A DNA stretch of 64,000 nucleotides. Origin: an uncultured Candidatus Saccharibacteria bacterium. GTDB taxonomy: Bacteria; Patescibacteriota; Saccharimonadia; Saccharimonadales; HK-STAS-PATE-42. Shown here piece by piece: positions 60,625 to 64,000 of the stretch; the stretch's first letter is position 1, and every line of letters begins with the position of its first letter. Both the position numbers and the translations under genes were made by a program. The DNA is taken from the NCBI GenBank assembly GCA_937871805.1, contig CALMQB010000001.1:1-64000 (forward strand), written 5' to 3'. The notes beneath the pieces are model-generated. The model ran no database searches, was not told where the DNA came from, and saw nothing but the letters and a program-made list of their open reading frames with translations.

Positions 60625-60990
60625 CTACTTGCTGGGTCTAAATTTAATACTTACCGAGTTGACGCAGTGCCGAGTATTTTTTTCAGTCAGGCCTTCACCC
60701 CTAAATACATGCCCTAGGTGACCACCGCAAGTTGCACAAGTGATCTCTGTTCTGCGACCATCTGCATCCAAGGTCTCTCTGACTTTTTTCTCAAAAAACT
60801 GATCAAAACTTGGCCACCCACAACCAGATTTAAATTTATCTTTTGCGTCAAAAAGGGGAGTATCGCACTTTCGACAAATAAAAACTCCTTCAGGCGGGTA
60901 AAATCCATCGTATTCGCCAACAAATGGAGCCTCCGTACCCTTGTCTTCAATCACTCGCTTTTCTTCTGCATTCAATTCGTTAAGTTTCAT
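60625..60990 (-). CDS. msrB: peptide-methionine (R)-S-oxide reductase MsrB
   Basis: The protein has both zinc-binding Cys pairs (GVFICRKCDTPLF and TCATCGGHLGHVF), the conserved SGCGWPSFDQ and the catalytic Cys in NTRHCVNSVSIKF. It reduces methionine-R-sulfoxide in proteins. The ATG at 60990 is chosen: a TATAAT box (61006-61001) lies 10 nt before it, while the ATG at 61017 lies upstream of the expected transcription start. The AAACTTAA motif occurs on each side of the start codon. Confidence 0.95.
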   Translation of the reverse strand: MKLNELNAEEKRVIEDKGTEAPFVGEYDGFYPPEGVFICRKCDTPLFDAKDKFKSGCGWPSFDQFFEKKVRETLDADGRRTEITCATCGGHLGHVFRGEGLTEKNTRHCVNSVSIKFRPSK

Positions 60991-61000
60991 ATTAAGTTTA

Positions 61001-61006
61001 ATTATA
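61001..61006 (-). promoter_or_regulatory. -10 box (TATAAT) of msrB
   Basis: A perfect TATAAT on the minus strand, directly followed by TAAACTTAA and then the ATG at 60990. It implies a leaderless mRNA. Confidence 0.7.
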
Positions 61007-61040
61007 CCCCTATTCATCTAATCCATCGAATTTATCTAAG

Positions 61041-61631
61041 CTAAAAAAGCTTAATCTCTAAATGTGTAACTCTTAGCAGGATGATGTATAGAACCAGAGT
61101 TCCTCCAAAGACTACAGCGGAACACAGCAACTGTTGTTTTTCTTTCTTGGCTACCTCTTTTTTATTTTTGGCAACCGCTAAGTCAAAAGCATCATCACCC
61201 ACAACTAGAGAAGAGAAGGTCCCAAAGCCAGAAAGTAAAATTATCAAAAAAAGTGGCCACGGAGTCGTAATAATCTTATGGAAAAGCTCTAGTAATACTG
61301 TTTTTTGGTAAACCTCAGGAAAGAAAATCAGCGCGAAGACATTCAAAGCTGCCGCAAAAACCCACACTCCAACTTCTATAACTAGCATCCTTAAGCCAGT
61401 TATCAAACGAATAGGGAAATCTAACATAAAGCCCGCATCTGCAATCGGAGTACAAAACACAAAAAAACTCCAACTCAGTGCAGCTACAAGGATCCCATTA
61501 CTCAATCCAAACTGATGAACCGCAAACAGCAAGTATCCCACCAAAACAGCAACCAAGACCATAAACCTAGCAAAGCTAGAATGCTTCTTCATCTTTTGAC
61601 CTTTAGTAGGGGAGGCGTTAACAGACTTCAT
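61041..61631 (-). CDS. polytopic membrane protein of unknown function
   Basis: From the ATG at 61631 the protein has about 196 residues: a basic start, then four or five membrane helices (for example FMVLVAVLVGYLLFAVHQFG, IEVGVWVFAAALNVFALIFF, PWPLFLIILLSGFGTF and VVFGGTLVLYIILLR). A Lys-rich cytoplasmic loop precedes the last helix. The frame extends to a GTG at 61670, but TTAAGTTTA lies directly before the ATG and a TATAGT box lies 25-30 nt upstream. No family is recognised. Confidence 0.6.
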   Translation of the reverse strand: MKSVNASPTKGQKMKKHSSFARFMVLVAVLVGYLLFAVHQFGLSNGILVAALSWSFFVFCTPIADAGFMLDFPIRLITGLRMLVIEVGVWVFAAALNVFALIFFPEVYQKTVLLELFHKIITTPWPLFLIILLSGFGTFSSLVVGDDAFDLAVAKNKKEVAKKEKQQLLCSAVVFGGTLVLYIILLRVTHLEIKLF

Positions 61632-61692
61632 TAAACTTAAGCTTACCAGAAAATTAAAACTATAATTCACCTTTGCTATACAATATAAATCT

Positions 61693-62409
61693 ATGGAGGA
61701 TAACCCTGAATATTATGACGAATTACAAAATATATTAGCCGAGGGTAGGGCTCTGTGTGATGAAATGAAGCCGTACATAGGAGCTGTTACAGCTGGACAA
61801 GGTCTAAAAATTAGCATTACTGCACTGCTTAGCTTAGAGATTATTACTTTTCATAAACTCACAAAAATATACAATTCTGGAATAAATAGAGGAACCTCTT
61901 TAATTGAGTTTTCAGCTCTTGCCCGCCTGCTTATAGAGTCGTTCTCTATGGCATGCTGGATACTTGAAGTTCCAGAAAAGCAACTAGAAAGGTCAAGGAA
62001 GTTTAACCTTACTGGTTCAGATCTGGTTAGCCACTATAATCGAATCGGCCAGATGGGGGGCAAAAAGATTCGACGCACCAGAAGCAGGACTAAGGTGAGC
62101 ACGAGCAAGACTTTAGAAATATCATCCAAAGAAATTCCCACTATCACAGTCTGGTATGATGAACTCAACTACTTCCTCCATCCCACCACTTCGCTAATGC
62201 AAGAAACTATTGAGCAAAGAGCTAATTCCCATATAGACTTTGGCGTATCTTTCGCAATAGACATACTCGCTGTGAGTATTCAAAAATTCAGTTCCATTAT
62301 GGGCTTAAGTAATGCAGTTATTAATCAGGCTAAAGACCTCTTTGATTCACACACAAATCATATATACCCCAATAGAAAAAGTAGAGCCGACAATCAATCT
62401 AAAATGTAG
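61693..62409 (+). CDS. DUF5677-like helical protein
   Basis: The 238-residue soluble protein is almost wholly helical. Segments such as LKISITALLSLEIITFHKL, IEFSALARLLIESFSMACWIL and WYDELNYFLHPTTSL resemble the DUF5677/HEPN-like helical proteins seen in defence islands and elsewhere. The Arg-rich loop (KKIRRTRSRTKVS, about residues 123-135) could touch nucleic acid. No R-x4-6-H catalytic motif is certain. A TACAAT-like box lies about 12 nt before the ATG. The domain call is tentative. Confidence 0.5.
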   Translation: MEDNPEYYDELQNILAEGRALCDEMKPYIGAVTAGQGLKISITALLSLEIITFHKLTKIYNSGINRGTSLIEFSALARLLIESFSMACWILEVPEKQLERSRKFNLTGSDLVSHYNRIGQMGGKKIRRTRSRTKVSTSKTLEISSKEIPTITVWYDELNYFLHPTTSLMQETIEQRANSHIDFGVSFAIDILAVSIQKFSSIMGLSNAVINQAKDLFDSHTNHIYPNRKSRADNQSKM

Positions 62410-62413
62410 ACAT

Positions 62414-62818
62414 CTACACCCCAATAAGTACCCTGCTGGCAGCAGCCTCTTCATCGAGCATTGCAGACACACTTCTATCAAAATCATCATTAGGGCTATT
62501 TAATAAGTAGCCAATGGCGCCATCAGATTGATACATCAGAAAATTACTAAAAGTTGAAAAGGCAAAAGCTAGCATATCTTCTCTAGAGGGTACAACACTC
62601 TGACCATTGTCATATTCAACGGCTAACCCTACAACTTCAATCCCACTTTCAAACCTGGTGAATACATCTTCGACATTCAGAGTAAACACTGAAAGCCCCG
62701 AATGGACAAGCTGAACAAAGCTACCTTTGACAACTTCACGGACACTTAGCCTTCCATCAAGACCACGATCATACTCACTTTGAGAAATAGATCGTGGAGG
62801 AGGCAGTTCTAAACTCAT
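62414..62818 (-). CDS. hypothetical acidic protein
   Basis: The 134-residue soluble protein has a mixed alpha/beta pattern (VREVVKGSFVQLVHSGLSVFTLNVEDVF, IEVVGLAVEYDNGQSVV, LAFAFSTFSNFLMY). No motif or signal peptide is found and no family is recognised. It converges on the DUF5677-like gene with a 4-bp gap. It is the last minus-strand gene before a 220-bp noncoding stretch. Confidence 0.55.
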   Translation of the reverse strand: MSLELPPPRSISQSEYDRGLDGRLSVREVVKGSFVQLVHSGLSVFTLNVEDVFTRFESGIEVVGLAVEYDNGQSVVPSREDMLAFAFSTFSNFLMYQSDGAIGYLLNSPNDDFDRSVSAMLDEEAAASRVLIGV

Positions 62819-63042
62819 GTTATTATATTAATTTCTTGGTGACCCTACAGCCCTCGATTTATAAAAATATTGTAGCAGAAATCGTTAGGTGGAATGAAGT
62901 TGAGCGGAGGACCAGTCCGCTCAAATAGCAGGCACCACAAACTGCAGCAGGCTTTGTCTCTGAAGTAACTGGTACACCGCAGAGTAATTTTACTGTATAA
63001 TTAGAGCACTAACCATAAAAATTATAGGACCATACATTGAAT
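62819..63042. other. 224-bp noncoding region with one hairpin and a promoter
   Basis: It holds a perfect 9-bp hairpin (TTGAGCGGA at 62900-62908 with TCCGCTCAA at 62916-62924, no T run) and a TATAAT box at 62996-63001 facing the downstream gene. Nothing else is recognised. Confidence 0.5.
62996..63001 (+). promoter_or_regulatory. -10 box (TATAAT) of the guanylate-kinase-like gene
   Basis: A perfect TATAAT 41 nt before the ATG at 63043, giving a leader of about 34 nt. Only a weak AGGA lies in the leader. Confidence 0.55.
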
Positions 63043-63882
63043 ATGAAAAAACCAGGATTCCCGCCACAAACATCAGACTTAAGCGAAAAACTAGAGCCAT
63101 ACGCAGACTTTATAGAAGAACGCCAAGGGCAGTATGATGAAGCGGTCAGCTCCATCGCTGAATCTTTGAATTTAGAGCTTGGTACCCGCCCTAACAAATC
63201 CAGCGCTATCGCCGATACCACTCAACAGACCTTTTTAGATGCCAGAGCCAAGGACGGACGCAAAAGAAAAGCCGTCATAGGTGTAGCCGGTCCGGGCGCA
63301 GTTGGCAAGGGCACCCTAATGAGACACCTAGGAGATAGTGGATTTTCTACCAACATCAATGTCACAACTCGACCAGTTAGAACTAACAACGGGGTCGAAG
63401 AGCAGGACGGAGTGGAGTACTACTTCAGAACAGAAGAAGACTATCAGCGAGAAAAGGCCAATGGCCAATACCTAACAACAACTTCTAGGCCAGGAAGAGG
63501 CAACTACGCTATTTCTAAAGTTGGCCTCCATACAGCAGTCAATTCTAGCCCCGATGGATGCCTCGTAGAAGAGAATCCAGAAACGCTTGCCCAACTTGTG
63601 GAGGCACTGAGGCAAGACGATCCAGAACTCCTAGGTATTATTTTGTATGTATTGCCCCCAGGCCAACATAGTGGTCGTGAGATTATCGAAGTCGTTGAAA
63701 GACTAGCTACTCGATCCGGCGAAAACTTCGGACAAGATGATCTAGAGAGTACTTGCGGAAAGCGTCAAATGGATGAGCTTGCAAGTATGGCAGATGTGAT
63801 TAAAAGAGGAATACAGGTTGTTTTCCTAGAAAATGATGACCTACAAGAAACAAAAGACAGACTCTCTCATTTATTTCTGTAG
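63043..63882 (+). CDS. guanylate kinase-like protein with N-terminal extension
   Basis: From the ATG at 63043 the protein has about 279 residues. Residues 1-75 are an extension without known domain (coiled-coil-like, acidic). The rest is a guanylate-kinase fold: Walker A GVAGPGAVGKGTLMRHL, the GMP-binding TTRPVR, and DGVEYYF. The lid and C-terminus follow but lack the usual YVVVNDDL-type adenine-site segment. True Gmk proteins are about 200 residues long and start near the P-loop, so this may be a diverged paralogue. The frame reaches a TTG two codons upstream. The ATG is preferred. Confidence 0.75.
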   Translation: MKKPGFPPQTSDLSEKLEPYADFIEERQGQYDEAVSSIAESLNLELGTRPNKSSAIADTTQQTFLDARAKDGRKRKAVIGVAGPGAVGKGTLMRHLGDSGFSTNINVTTRPVRTNNGVEEQDGVEYYFRTEEDYQREKANGQYLTTTSRPGRGNYAISKVGLHTAVNSSPDGCLVEENPETLAQLVEALRQDDPELLGIILYVLPPGQHSGREIIEVVERLATRSGENFGQDDLESTCGKRQMDELASMADVIKRGIQVVFLENDDLQETKDRLSHLFL

Positions 63883-64000
63883 GCCGAGAGCTGAACATTA
63901 CAGACCATAATAAATTCACTCTACTAATTGTCGGGTATCTCTCTTTAGCATTATTCAATTCTTGCTCATACTCAGCTGAAGAGTTGAGATTGCTTTTACG

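Larger units (their letters stand above)
862..61639. repeat. dispersed 8-mer AAACTTAA / TTAAGTTT, about 75 copies
   Basis: The word occurs about 75 times by eye over 64 kb, against roughly 6 expected from a 40% GC composition. Copies lie in both orientations, in different codon frames and in gaps. Examples: 862-869, 1482-1489, 2316-2323, 2666-2673, 16992-16999, 35367-35374 overlapping 35373-35380, and 59217-59224. Many extend to TTAAACTTAAG. In several promoters the word comes directly after the -10 box. From about 25.98 to 32.42 kb there is none. Confidence 0.8.

Noticed and set aside
63800-64000. Minus-strand frame entering from the right edge
   Set aside because: It is open for about 66 codons to a TAA at 63800, but overlaps the last 83 bp of the guanylate-kinase-like gene and has no recognisable sequence. 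A real gene may start beyond the edge, but it cannot be supported here.
1-64000. CRISPR arrays, insertion sequences, prophage or integron features
   Set aside because: No regularly spaced repeats, transposase, integrase or phage structural genes were found. The AAACTTAA word is irregularly spaced and not an array.

Overview
The window is a compact (few gaps over 200 bp), AT-rich bacterial sequence, roughly 40% GC by eye, using the standard code: TGA, TAG and TAA all act as stops, and three gene pairs share ATGA start/stop overlaps. The many short hypothetical membrane proteins, the RecB-nuclease-tailed UvrD helicase, a DnaX without its zinc module and the minimal metabolism suggest a Patescibacteria/CPR genome, possibly Saccharibacteria-like. 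That placement is inference and no marker here settles it. I see no rRNA, tRNA, CRISPR array, insertion sequence or prophage.

Layout. 0-13.5 kb: a NYN-domain protein, small membrane proteins, a UvrD/RecB-like helicase-nuclease, a two-gene unit of a membrane-anchored ClpC-like AAA+ protein with a small membrane partner, a tandem pair of small cysteine proteins (the second broken), and a sigma factor/membrane protein operon. 14-35 kb: a surface-glycan locus with an ABC exporter, rmlBCDA (dTDP-L-rhamnose), a Wzm/Wzt-type polysaccharide exporter, eight or nine glycosyltransferase-like proteins, a methyltransferase and a secreted three-repeat DUF5648-like protein. 35-38 kb: rplJ-rplL with a structured leader, and oligoribonuclease. 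39-47 kb: a phosphotransferase, a GNAT gene with a stop near its start, a patch of palindromes, mraY, dnaX and dnaB. 47-51 kb: glutaredoxin and canonical clpC under a CIRCE operator. 51-64 kb: aspS, rplY, sortase, msrB, nucleotide-handling enzymes, and an operon of four small cysteine-rich proteins of unknown function.

Two genome-scale signals stand out. First, the 8-mer AAACTTAA/TTAAGTTT occurs about 75 times by eye, against about 6 expected from base composition, in both orientations, inside genes and between them. It behaves like a DNA-uptake or other genome-marking sequence. It is nearly absent from 26.0-34.7 kb of the glycan locus, which suggests recent acquisition there. Second, at least eleven genes have a TATAAT-like -10 box ending 6-10 nt before the start codon, so their mRNAs should be leaderless. 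Genes with longer leaders (dnaX, the 45.9 kb membrane protein, the 10.8 kb secreted protein, the 52.4 kb kinase) carry Shine-Dalgarno sequences instead.

The best candidates for undescribed biology are the repeated motif, the cysteine-protein operon at 56.0-57.3 kb with its possible relatives at 9.3-10.2 and 42.4-42.7 kb, and the membrane ClpC-like pair at 6.4-9.2 kb.
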